NCBI RefSeq assembly: GCF_052115025.1 | Contig: NZ_JBFRFW010000016.1 | Coordinates: forward strand, 1-64,000 | DNA: 64,000 bases | Reading direction: 5' to 3' | Origin: Bradyrhizobium_A sp052115025 | GTDB lineage: Bacteria; Pseudomonadota; Alphaproteobacteria; Rhizobiales; Xanthobacteraceae | Shown here: one piece after another, positions 56,239 through 64,000 of the stretch | How positions within the stretch are numbered: the first letter of the stretch is position 1 | Layout of the letters: each line of letters starts with the position of its first letter | Program-made: the position numbers and the translations under genes | Notes under the pieces: model-generated | The model's input: only the letters and a program-made list of their open reading frames with translations | The model's database searches: none | Told to the model about the DNA's origin: nothing

Positions 56239-56443
56239 GCTCGGGGCTCTGAGCTTTGGGCAAAGGGGCAGAGGATAAGGGGGATCGCAGGGCCACCTGC
56301 GCGATCCGTCGTGGACAGCCCGACGTCCGCACTTCACGATCGGTGGCCGAGTCGGCACAACACGGTTCGCGATCGATCGCGGGCCGGGCGTTCGCCGCAC
56401 GGCCGGTCCCCGCGGGGACGTTCTCCAGCTGATCACTGTTGCC

Positions 56444-59400
56444 ATGGCCTCTGCCGGTTTCGTCCATCTCCACGTCAATTCTGCCTATTCGCTGCTGCGC
56501 GGCGCGATGAAGATCGCCAAGCTTGCGGAACTGGCGAAGGCCGATCACCAGCCGGCGCTGGCACTGACCGACACCGACAACATGTTCGGAGCGCTGGAGT
56601 TCTCCGACAAGATGGCGGGGTCGGGCATCCAGCCGATCGTCGGCTGTGCCCTTGCGATCGACTTCGGCGACGTCGAGCAGGGCTCGCGCAGCATCCTTGC
56701 CAATTCCCACGGTCGCCTGGTGCTGCTGGCGGCGCGTGAGGCCGGCTACCGCAGCCTGATGCGGCTGAATTCGCGCGCGTTCCTGGAGACGCCGGTCAAC
56801 CAGGCGCCGCACATCAAGTACGAGTGGCTGCACGGGGAGACCGAGGGCCTGATCGTGCTCACCGGCGGGCCGGACGGCCCGATCTCCCAGGCGATCGCCG
56901 CCGATCAGGCAGGTCTCGCCGCCACGCGCTGCGAGCGCCTGCGCGAGCTGTTCGGTGACCGCCTCTATGTCGAGCTGCAGCGTCACGGTCTCGACAAGGA
57001 GCGCCGCGCTGAGCCGGTCCTGATCGACATCGCCTATGATCAGGGGCTGCCGCTGGTCGCCACCAACGAGCCGTATTTCGCCAGCGCCGACGACTATGAG
57101 GCCCATGACGCGCTGTTGTGCATCGCCGGCGGCCGGCTGATCGCCGAGGCCGACCGCGACCAGCTCACGACGGATCACCGCTTCAAGACGCGCGCCGAGA
57201 TGTCGGTGCTGTTCGCCGACATGCCCGAGGCGCTGGCGTCCACGGTCGAGATCGCCGAGCGCTGCGCCTACCGGCCGCTGACCCGCAAGCCCATTCTGCC
57301 GCGCTTCACCGTCGGCGCCAGCAGCGGCGGTGATGCGGCGGCGGAAGAGAACGCCGAGGTGCGGCGCCAGGCGGAGGAGGGCCTCGCGGCGCGCCTTGCG
57401 GCGCATGGCATGGCGCCGGGGCTGGCCGAGGAAGAGTATACCAAGCGGCTCAATTTCGAGCTCGATGTCATCACCCGCATGAACTACTCCGGCTACTTCC
57501 TGATCGTGTCGGACTTCATCAAGTGGGCGAAGTCGCAGGGCATTCCGGTGGGGCCGGGCCGAGGTTCGGGCGCCGGCTCGCTGGTCGCCTACGCGCTGAC
57601 CATCACCGACCTCGACCCGATGCGCTTCGCGCTGCTGTTCGAGCGCTTCCTCAATCCCGAGCGCGTGTCGATGCCGGACTTCGACATCGACTTCTGCCAG
57701 GACCGCCGCGACGAGGTGATCCGCTATGTGCAGGAGCGCTACGGCCGCGACCAGGTGGCGCAGATCATCACCTTCGGAACGCTGCAGGCACGCGGCGTGC
57801 TGCGCGACGTCGGCCGCGTGCTGCAGATGCCCTACGGCCAGGTCGACAAGCTGACCAAGCTGGTGCCGCAGAACCCGGCTGCGCCGGTGACGCTCGCAGC
57901 CGCGATCGAGAGCGAGCCCAAGCTGCAGGCGGTGCGCGACGAGGATCCGGTGGTGGCGCGCGCCTTCGACATCGCCCAGAAGCTCGAGGGCCTCAACCGC
58001 CACGCCTCGACGCATGCCGCCGGCATCGTGATCGGCGACCGCCCGCTGAGCGAGCTGGTCCCGATGTACCGCGATCCGAAATCGGACATGCCGGTCACCC
58101 AGTTCAACATGAAATGGGTCGAGCCCGCGGGCCTCGTCAAGTTCGACTTCCTCGGCCTCAAGACGCTGACCACGCTCGACGTCGCGGTGAAGCTGCTGCG
58201 CCAGCGCGGTGAGATCGTCAATCTCAGCCAGCTCAAGATCGATGACTCCGAGAGTTATGCGATGCTGGCGCGCGGCGAGGTGGTCGGCGTGTTCCAGGTT
58301 GAAAGCCAGGGCATGCGGCGCGCGCTGATCGACATGCGCCCCGACCGTTTCGAGGACATCGTCGCGCTGGTCGCGCTGTACCGCCCGGGCCCGATGGCCA
58401 ACATCCCGACCTACTGCGCGCGCAAGCACGGCGACGAGCAGCCGGAATACCTGCATCCGATCCTCGAGCCGATCCTCAAGGAAACCTTCGGCGTCATCAT
58501 CTACCAGGAGCAGGTGATGCAGATCGCGCAGGCGATGTCGGGCTACTCGCTCGGCGAAGCCGACCTGCTGCGCCGCGCCATGGGCAAGAAGATCCGCGCC
58601 GAGATGGACAAGCAGCGGGTGCGCTTCGTCTCCGGCGCCGTCGAGAACGGCGTGCCGAAGGAGCAGGCCGACACCATCTTCGATCTGCTCGCGAAGTTCG
58701 CCGACTACGGCTTCAACAAGAGCCACGCGGCGGCCTATGCGCTGGTGTCGTTCCAGACCGCCTACATGAAGGCGCATTATCCGGTCGAATTCCTGGCCGC
58801 GTCGATGACGCTCGAAATGAGCAACACCGACAAGCTGTCGGAATTCCGCGCCGAGGCGCAGCGGCTCGGCATCAAGGTCGAGCCGCCGTCGGTCAACCGC
58901 TCCGGCGTCAATTTCGATGTCCGGGACGGCAAGATCCACTACGCGCTTGCCGCGCTCAAGGGGGTCGGCGCACAGGCGGTGCAGCAGGTCGTCGAGGCGC
59001 GCGGCGACAAGCCGTTCACCTCGGTCGCGGACTTCGCCTCGCGCGTCAATCCGCGCGCCATCAACAAGCGGGTGCTGGAGAGCCTGGCGGCGGCCGGCGC
59101 GTTCGATGACCTGGAGCCCAACCGCGCCAGCGTGTTCGCCGGCGCCGACGCCATTCTCGCGGCATGCCAGCGCAGCCATGAGGCGGTGACGAGCGGGCAG
59201 AACGACATGTTCGGCGGCCTTGCCGACGCGCCTTCGGTGATCCTGCCTGCGGTCGAGCCCTGGCTGCCGGCCGAGCGGCTGCAGCGCGAGTACGACGCCA
59301 TCGGCTTCTTCCTGTCGGGACATCCGCTCGACGACTACCGCACCGTGCTGAAGCGACTCAACGTGCAGTCCTGGGCGGAATTCTCCCAGGCGGTGAAGAA

Positions 59401-59944
59401 CGGCCGCACCGCGGGCAAGGTCGCCGCCACTGTGGTGTCGCGCATGGAGCGCCGCACCAAGACCGGCAACAAGATGGGCATCATCGGCCTGTCCGATCCC
59501 AGCGGCCATTTCGAGGCGGTGCTGTTCTCGGAGGCGCTCGGGCAATTCCGCGACATGCTCGAGCCGGGCCTTGCGGTGCTGCTGCAGCTCGCCGCCGAGC
59601 TGCAGGGCGAGGACGTTCGCGCCCGCATTAACAATGTCGAGCTGCTCGACCAGGCCGCCGCCAAGACCTCGATGGCGCTGAAGATATTCGTGCGCGATAC
59701 CAAGCCGCTCGACTCCATCGCCAAGCGGCTGGCGATGTCCGAGGCGCCGCCGTCGGCAGTCCCCCGGGCGCCGGCGCCGCGGCCGGCCGCGCGGACCGGC
59801 GGCGATGGCGAGGTGACGGTGGTGATGATGCTCGATCTCGAAACCGAGGTCGACATGAAGCTGCCGGGGCGCTTCAAGGTGTCGCCGCAGATCGCAGGCG
59901 CCCTCAAGGCGGTGCCGGGGGTGGTGGACGTCCAGACCCTCTGA
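56444..59944 (+). CDS. dnaE: DNA polymerase III subunit alpha
   Basis: A 1166-residue replicative polymerase (DnaE1 type). The N-terminal PHP domain begins FVHLHVNSAYSLLRGAMKIA. The catalytic aspartates are in MPDFDIDFCQDRRDEV (Asp412, Asp414, Asp416). PVGPGRGSGAGSLVAYAL, YQEQVMQIAQAMSGYSLGEA and the finger region GFNKSHAAAYALVSFQ are diagnostic. A helix-hairpin-helix part and the OB domain (KMGIIGLSDPSGHFEAVLF) lie in the last third. Length and PHP sequence point to the main polymerase, not the error-prone DnaE2. No ribosome site is obvious before ATG 56444. The SOS operator 360 bp upstream could influence it by read-through. Confidence 0.97.
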   Translation: MASAGFVHLHVNSAYSLLRGAMKIAKLAELAKADHQPALALTDTDNMFGALEFSDKMAGSGIQPIVGCALAIDFGDVEQGSRSILANSHGRLVLLAAREAGYRSLMRLNSRAFLETPVNQAPHIKYEWLHGETEGLIVLTGGPDGPISQAIAADQAGLAATRCERLRELFGDRLYVELQRHGLDKERRAEPVLIDIAYDQGLPLVATNEPYFASADDYEAHDALLCIAGGRLIAEADRDQLTTDHRFKTRAEMSVLFADMPEALASTVEIAERCAYRPLTRKPILPRFTVGASSGGDAAAEENAEVRRQAEEGLAARLAAHGMAPGLAEEEYTKRLNFELDVITRMNYSGYFLIVSDFIKWAKSQGIPVGPGRGSGAGSLVAYALTITDLDPMRFALLFERFLNPERVSMPDFDIDFCQDRRDEVIRYVQERYGRDQVAQIITFGTLQARGVLRDVGRVLQMPYGQVDKLTKLVPQNPAAPVTLAAAIESEPKLQAVRDEDPVVARAFDIAQKLEGLNRHASTHAAGIVIGDRPLSELVPMYRDPKSDMPVTQFNMKWVEPAGLVKFDFLGLKTLTTLDVAVKLLRQRGEIVNLSQLKIDDSESYAMLARGEVVGVFQVESQGMRRALIDMRPDRFEDIVALVALYRPGPMANIPTYCARKHGDEQPEYLHPILEPILKETFGVIIYQEQVMQIAQAMSGYSLGEADLLRRAMGKKIRAEMDKQRVRFVSGAVENGVPKEQADTIFDLLAKFADYGFNKSHAAAYALVSFQTAYMKAHYPVEFLAASMTLEMSNTDKLSEFRAEAQRLGIKVEPPSVNRSGVNFDVRDGKIHYALAALKGVGAQAVQQVVEARGDKPFTSVADFASRVNPRAINKRVLESLAAAGAFDDLEPNRASVFAGADAILAACQRSHEAVTSGQNDMFGGLADAPSVILPAVEPWLPAERLQREYDAIGFFLSGHPLDDYRTVLKRLNVQSWAEFSQAVKNGRTAGKVAATVVSRMERRTKTGNKMGIIGLSDPSGHFEAVLFSEALGQFRDMLEPGLAVLLQLAAELQGEDVRARINNVELLDQAAAKTSMALKIFVRDTKPLDSIAKRLAMSEAPPSAVPRAPAPRPAARTGGDGEVTVVMMLDLETEVDMKLPGRFKVSPQIAGALKAVPGVVDVQTL

Positions 59945-60080
59945 CGCGACGGCTTGCCGCCGGTGGCTGCGGCGCGGGCACGCGGGATTGCGCAATCGGC
60001 AACGTTTCTGTTCAACTGGTGTTCAGCCAGCGATCCGCTCTATATGCGGATTGTCCGCCTCGTCACCGGGAAGAAAAGCC

Positions 60081-62387
60081 ATGCCGCTCGCCCGCGTTCT
60101 GTCCGTCGTGCTCGCCTGCCTCGTCACGCTGGCCTCGGCCGGCCTGCCACGGACCGCATCCGCCCAGCAACAGGAGAAGCGCATCGCGCTGGTGGTCGGT
60201 GACGGCGCCTATGCCAGGTCGCCGCTCGCCACCGCCGCCAACGATGCCGGCCTGATCGCCCAGACCCTGCAGGCCGCAGGGTTCGACGTGACCGGTGCCC
60301 GCGACCTCGACGGCGATACGCTGCGCAAGAGTTTTCGCGATTTCGTGCAGAAGGCGGAAAGCTCCGGTCCCGGCACCGTGGCGATGATCTATCTCTCCGG
60401 CTATGGCGTGCAGCTTGCCGGCGAGAACTACTTCATTCCAGTCGACTCCAATGTCACGCGCGACACCGACATTCCGACCGAGGGGCTGCGGATCAGCGAC
60501 TATGTCCGCCAGCTCGCCGCCCTGCCGCTCAAGGCCAATATCGTCGTGCTCGACCTCGCGCGGCAGCAGCCATTCGTCGAGGGCGGTCAGCCGATCGCCA
60601 GCGGCCTTGCCCTGGTCGAGCCGGACGCCAACACCCTGATTGCCTTCAACGCCGCGCCGGGCACCGTCGCGCCGCCGGAGCAGGGAGCGTACGGCATCTA
60701 TGCGCAGTCGCTGGCGGAAATGATCCGCACCGGCGGCCTGCCGCTGACCGAGCTGTTCAACCGTCTGCGGCTGCGCGTCAACGAAGCCAGCAAGGGCGCC
60801 CAGGTGCCGTGGAACGCGCAGAAGGCCGATCTGCAGTTCACGTTCTTCGATCGCGGGCCGGATGCCCCGGCTGCGCCGCCGCCGGATCAGGTCGCGGCGA
60901 TGCGCAGCCGGCCGATGCGCGACCTCGGCGTCCAGGATGCCTACGCCGCAGCGCTCGAGCGCGATACACTGCCGGGCTATGAGGATTTCCTTGCGGCGTA
61001 CCCGACCGATCCGCTCGCCAAGCGGGTGAGGGCGATCGTCGCCGCGCGGCGTGAAGCCATCACCTGGCGGCGGACCTATCGGGCCGACACGCCGGAAGCC
61101 TACTGGTCGTACCTGCGCCGCTATCCGCGCGGGCCGCATGCGGCTGACGCGCGTCGTCGTCTCGCCATTCTCACCGCACCGGTCGAGCCGCCGCCGACCT
61201 TTGCCGCGATCGAGTACGATGTGCCGCCGCCGCCGCCGGACGAGATCGTCTATGTCGATCGGCCCGTGCTGGTGTTTAGCGATCCGGTGTTCGACTTCGT
61301 GCCGCCACCGCCGCCGCCGGTGTTCTTCCTGCCGCCGCCGCCGCCGGATTTCATCGTGCTGCCGCCGCCGCCGCCGCCGATCGGTCTGTTCGTGCTGCCG
61401 CAGCCGTTCTTTGTGCCGATCCCGGTCTATGTCCAGCCGCCGGTGTATGTGGCGCCGCCGCCGAACAACATCATCTTCAACAACATTCACAACACCACGA
61501 TCATCAACACGGTGATCAACAACCGGCCTGCTGCGCCGGCGCCCGGTGCCCCGGGTGCTGCGCCAGGGGCGCCCGGAGCACCGCCGGTCACGCCGGGCGG
61601 GCCCGGTCAGGCTGCAGCCGCAACGTCCGCGGTGGGGCCGGCCCTGCCGGGCGCAGCCGCGCAACGGGCCTCGCTGATCCAGCAGGGCAAGCTGCCGGTT
61701 CCCCGCAGCCAGACCATGATGAGCCCGGCGTTCAAGCCGGGCACGCCCGGTGGGCCGGGGCAGGCGACCCAGCAGCCGGTGAGTGCGCCCGGTGGAGCCA
61801 GCACGGCGGCGCCGGCCAATACCCTGCCCAATACCCTGCCCAAGGCCAACGCCCTGCCGGTTCCGGGAACCAAAGGCACGCCGCCGCCGCCCGCGGGTAC
61901 TGGCGGGGCCATCGCACCTCAGCAAGTCCCTCATCCGAATGCGACTCTGCCGGCCCAACAGGCACATCCGGGGCCGACCCCGCCAGCCGGCGCAGCGCCG
62001 CCCCATGCCACGGGAGGCGCCGGTGCACCGCCTGCGGCGGGGCCGAAACCGCAGGTCGCTCCGGGCAGGCCGGCGGGTGGGGGCTCGGCCGCCGCACGGG
62101 GGTCTAAGCCTCAGGTGACTTCGCCGCGGCCCCAGCCGCCGGCCCGGCCGCAGGTGCAGAACAGGCCTCCTGTCCAGCGTGCGGCCCCGCCACCGCGACC
62201 GGCGCCTCAGCGCGCGGCGCCTCCGCCGCGGCCGGCACCGGTCGCACGGCCCGCACCACCGCCGCGGCCGGCGCCGCCCCCGCGGGTCGCTGCTCCGCCG
62301 CGTCCAGCCCCCCAGGCGGCGCGTCCGGCACCGCCGCCACGGCCGGCACCGCCGAAACGGTGCCCGCCCAACCAGCCGAGGTGCTGA
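60081..62387 (+). CDS. Caspase-fold (peptidase C14-like) exported protein lacking the catalytic pair
   Basis: A 768-residue protein. Signal peptide at about 1-28; then a caspase p20-like domain (about 33-255): KRIALVVGDGAYARSPLATA, NDAGLIAQTLQAAGFDV, MIYLSGYGVQLAGENYFIPV and IVVLDLARQQPF. In active members the His is in S-G-H-G and the Cys in D-A-C-R; here Tyr108 and Ala160 stand there, so proteolysis is unlikely. A spacer with SEL1/TPR-like helices (YPTDPLAKRVRAIVAARREA) leads to a very long Pro-rich part: PPPPP blocks, an Asn-rich stretch NNIIFNNIHNTTIINTVINN, then RPAPPPRPAP repeats to the end CPPNQPRC. ATG 60081 follows AAGAAAAG. Perhaps a periplasmic or wall-spanning scaffold; function unknown. 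Confidence 0.8.
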   Translation: MPLARVLSVVLACLVTLASAGLPRTASAQQQEKRIALVVGDGAYARSPLATAANDAGLIAQTLQAAGFDVTGARDLDGDTLRKSFRDFVQKAESSGPGTVAMIYLSGYGVQLAGENYFIPVDSNVTRDTDIPTEGLRISDYVRQLAALPLKANIVVLDLARQQPFVEGGQPIASGLALVEPDANTLIAFNAAPGTVAPPEQGAYGIYAQSLAEMIRTGGLPLTELFNRLRLRVNEASKGAQVPWNAQKADLQFTFFDRGPDAPAAPPPDQVAAMRSRPMRDLGVQDAYAAALERDTLPGYEDFLAAYPTDPLAKRVRAIVAARREAITWRRTYRADTPEAYWSYLRRYPRGPHAADARRRLAILTAPVEPPPTFAAIEYDVPPPPPDEIVYVDRPVLVFSDPVFDFVPPPPPPVFFLPPPPPDFIVLPPPPPPIGLFVLPQPFFVPIPVYVQPPVYVAPPPNNIIFNNIHNTTIINTVINNRPAAPAPGAPGAAPGAPGAPPVTPGGPGQAAAATSAVGPALPGAAAQRASLIQQGKLPVPRSQTMMSPAFKPGTPGGPGQATQQPVSAPGGASTAAPANTLPNTLPKANALPVPGTKGTPPPPAGTGGAIAPQQVPHPNATLPAQQAHPGPTPPAGAAPPHATGGAGAPPAAGPKPQVAPGRPAGGGSAAARGSKPQVTSPRPQPPARPQVQNRPPVQRAAPPPRPAPQRAAPPPRPAPVARPAPPPRPAPPPRVAAPPRPAPQAARPAPPPRPAPPKRCPPNQPRC

Positions 62388-62487
62388 CCGCTCCACGTGC
62401 CAATGCCGTCATCCGGCCGGGTTCCATTGTGGGATCCGGCCGGTCCTGTTCAGGGGCGGGGCCGGCCCCGATTGTGACGGGAAATCC

Positions 62488-62516
62488 TTGCTTTGCGGCC
62501 GACGCGCCGCTATACA
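62488..62516 (+). promoter_or_regulatory. Probable promoter of rpsB-tsf
   Basis: TTGCTT (62488-62493), 17 bases, TATACA (62511-62516) is a good sigma-70 match, predicting a start near 62523 and a leader of about 100 bases. Such leaders often carry S2 autoregulation; I could not assign a known rpsB leader motif. Confidence 0.55.
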
Positions 62517-62625
62517 GCGCGCCATCTCACACGGAAACATGGCTTGAAAGGCCGTCCGGTGGCATCCGGGCCGCGAGGCTCGTTATGCTCACACGTTTCC
62601 GGAGGAACCAACCGGAGAATACAAA

Positions 62626-63621
62626 ATGTCGATTCCTGATTTTTCGATGCGTCAGCTGCTCGAGGCTGGCGTTCACTTCGGCCACCAGGCTCACCGCTGG
62701 AATCCGAAGATGGCCGATTTTATTTTCGGCACCCGCAACAACATCCACATCATCGACCTCGCGCAGACCGTGCCGATGCTGCACCGTGCGCTGCAGGCGG
62801 TGAGCGACACCGTCGCGCGCGGCGGCCGCATCCTGTTCGTCGGCACCAAGCGTTCGGCGCAGGATGGTGTGGCCGATGCTGCCAAGCGCTCGGCGCAGTA
62901 CTTCGTAAACTCGCGCTGGCTCGGCGGCACGCTGACCAACTGGAAGACCATTTCCGGTTCGATCAAGCGCCTGCGCCACCTCGAAGAGATTCTGTCGTCG
63001 GCGGAAGGCCAGGCCTACACGAAGAAGGAGCGCCTCGACCTGCAGCGCGAGCGCGACAAGCTCGATCGCTCGCTCGGCGGCATCAAGGACATGGGCGGTC
63101 TGCCCGACCTGATCTTCGTGATCGACACCAACAAGGAAGACATCGCGATCCAGGAGGCCCAGCGCCTCAACATTCCGGTGGCGGCGATCGTCGACACCAA
63201 CTGCGATCCGAAGGGCATCACCTATGTCGTGCCGGGCAATGACGACGCCGGCCGCGCCATCAGCCTGTATTGCGACCTGATCGCGCGTGCGGCGATCGAC
63301 GGCATCTCCCGTGCGCAGGGCGAGGCGGGCATCGACATCGGTGCGCTGGCCAACCCGGCTCAGGAAGACCTGTCGGGCGCCGAGGGTGGTGGCTTCCAGG
63401 GCCTGCCGGGTCCGCGCGGCGTCGCCGACGACCTCAAGAAGCTCACCGGCGTGTCCGGCGCGATCGAGAAGAAGCTCAACGATCTCGGCATCTTCCACTA
63501 CTGGCAGCTCGCCGAGCTCGACCACGACACCGCTCACCACATCGGCGAACAGGTCGGTCTGCCCGGCCGTGCCGACAGCTGGGTGGCCAAGGCCAAGGAA
63601 CTCACCGCGGAAGCGGAGTAA
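62626..63621 (+). CDS. rpsB: 30S ribosomal protein S2
   Basis: A 331-residue S2, about 90 residues longer than in E. coli. The core is standard: LLEAGVHFGHQAHRWNPKMA, FIFGTRNNIHIIDLAQTVPM, RWLGGTLTNWKTI, FVIDTNKEDIAIQEAQRLNI and NDDAGRAISLYCDLIARA. After a Gly-rich linker the C-terminus forms a helix-hairpin-helix-like domain (DDLKKLTGVSGAIEKKLNDL, GIFHYWQLAELD), typical of alphaproteobacterial S2. ATG 62626 begins MSIPDFSMRQ. tsf follows on the same strand. Confidence 0.97.
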   Translation: MSIPDFSMRQLLEAGVHFGHQAHRWNPKMADFIFGTRNNIHIIDLAQTVPMLHRALQAVSDTVARGGRILFVGTKRSAQDGVADAAKRSAQYFVNSRWLGGTLTNWKTISGSIKRLRHLEEILSSAEGQAYTKKERLDLQRERDKLDRSLGGIKDMGGLPDLIFVIDTNKEDIAIQEAQRLNIPVAAIVDTNCDPKGITYVVPGNDDAGRAISLYCDLIARAAIDGISRAQGEAGIDIGALANPAQEDLSGAEGGGFQGLPGPRGVADDLKKLTGVSGAIEKKLNDLGIFHYWQLAELDHDTAHHIGEQVGLPGRADSWVAKAKELTAEAE

Positions 63622-63642
63622 CAATCTGACGGTCGATTGTTT

Positions 63643-63668
63643 CGGGATGGTCGCCAGCGGCCATCCCG
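63643..63668 (+). terminator. Hairpin between rpsB and tsf, possible attenuator
   Basis: CGGGATGG (63643-63650) pairs with CCATCCCG (63661-63668), with additional inner pairing. There is no T run, so it would weaken rather than end transcription. The spacer to tsf is 196 bases. Confidence 0.45.
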
Positions 63669-63817
63669 ATGTCGGCTGTCGAGACAGGTTTCGCGGCCGG
63701 TACACACTGGCCGGCTAGTGTCCCGCTTCGCGAGTTCGCTGCATTTCCGATTCGGGACGTGACGTCGTTGATGGTCGCCGTCGGGCGGGCGGCGTTCGCA
63801 GGCAAAGGATATTCAAG

Positions 63818-64000
63818 ATGGCAACGATTACAGCTGCACTGGTCAAGGAGCTGCGCGACAAGACCGGCGCGGGCATGATGGACTGCAAGCAGGCGCTCAA
63901 TGAGACCGCCGGCGACATGGAGGCCGCGGTCGACTGGCTGCGCAAGAAGGGCCTGTCGAAGGCCGCCAAGAAGGCCGGCCGTGTCGCGGCCGAGGGTCTC
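63818..64000 (+). CDS. tsf: Elongation factor Ts, N-terminal part
   Basis: The first 61 codons of EF-Ts, cut by the window end. The N-terminal UBA-like domain reads TAALVKELRDKTGAGMMDCK, then QALNETAGDMEAAVDWLRKK and GLSKAAKKAGRVAAEG, all conserved. EF-Ts reloads EF-Tu with GTP. ATG 63818 follows AAAGGA. The rpsB-tsf order is universal. Confidence 0.97.
   Translation, partial: MATITAALVKELRDKTGAGMMDCKQALNETAGDMEAAVDWLRKKGLSKAAKKAGRVAAEGL

Noticed and set aside
56444..59944. DnaE2 (ImuA-ImuB-DnaE2 SOS cassette)
   Set aside because: The nearby SOS operator made this worth testing, but no imuA or imuB is present and the PHP domain, length and neighbours fit the replicative DnaE1.
56126..59995. 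1289-codon open frame on the minus strand opposite dnaE
   Set aside because: Composition (His, Arg, Gln, Asp runs) and position mirror dnaE codons; no motif of its own. The same holds for long antisense frames over nuoL (42069-44648), lon (24816-27224) and the caspase-like gene (60063-62396).

Overview
This is about 64 kb of GC-rich chromosome from an alphaproteobacterium, most probably of the Bradyrhizobium/Rhodopseudomonas group (Nitrobacteraceae). The evidence is the gene order trigger factor-clpP-clpX-lon, a complete 14-subunit nuoA-N operon followed by birA-rnj-mce-DUF1467-proS-lolCD-dnaE, rplM-rpsI, glnB-glnA behind a sigma-54 promoter, two adjacent DUF3551 genes, and an SOS box of the alphaproteobacterial GTTC-N7-GTTC type. 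Two ambiguous bases (3559 and 31530) suggest draft sequence. I cannot name the species.

Layout. 1-5.4 kb is part of an exopolysaccharide locus: a Wza-like export lipoprotein cut by the window edge, a Wzc-like co-polymerase, a CelD-type acetyltransferase and a NodB-like protein. The last two and the co-polymerase include two with degenerate active sites. 5.4-14.9 kb holds housekeeping genes: heme A synthase, MetY, a CoA-binding protein, an ECHDC3-like crotonase, a thioesterase, rplM-rpsI, a GGDEF protein and a permease. 15-17.1 kb is the nitrogen-control unit glnB-glnA with a recognisable sigma-54 promoter and an NtrC-like site. 17.2-20 kb has the NAD(P)HX repair enzyme and a SufI-like protein. 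20.2-27.3 kb is the proteostasis block tRNA-Leu, tig, clpP, clpX, lon. 27.4-32.9 kb is a less conserved patch bounded by tRNA-Val and tRNA-Asp, with a Rossmann protein, two methyltransferases, a repeat protein, pepT, hup and a MarR remnant.

33.1-47.6 kb is the respiratory complex I operon, tightly packed with stop/start overlaps. 47.6-54.9 kb has biotin ligase, RNase J, methylmalonyl-CoA epimerase, a DUF1467 protein, prolyl-tRNA synthetase and the LolCD lipoprotein exporter. 54.9-60 kb has two DUF3551 proteins, a LexA-type operator in front of a 32-residue membrane peptide, and dnaE. The window ends with a caspase-fold protein lacking its catalytic pair, rpsB, and the start of tsf.

The most interesting candidates are: (1) a LexA-controlled 32-residue single-pass peptide at 56140-56238, resembling in size and regulation the SidA division inhibitor of Caulobacter; (2) an orphan minus-strand terminator with promoter-like and hairpin sequences at about 50924-51088, a likely small RNA gene; and (3) several proteins whose folds are intact but whose catalytic residues are gone (caspase-like, multicopper-oxidase-like, NodB-like, Wzc-like).
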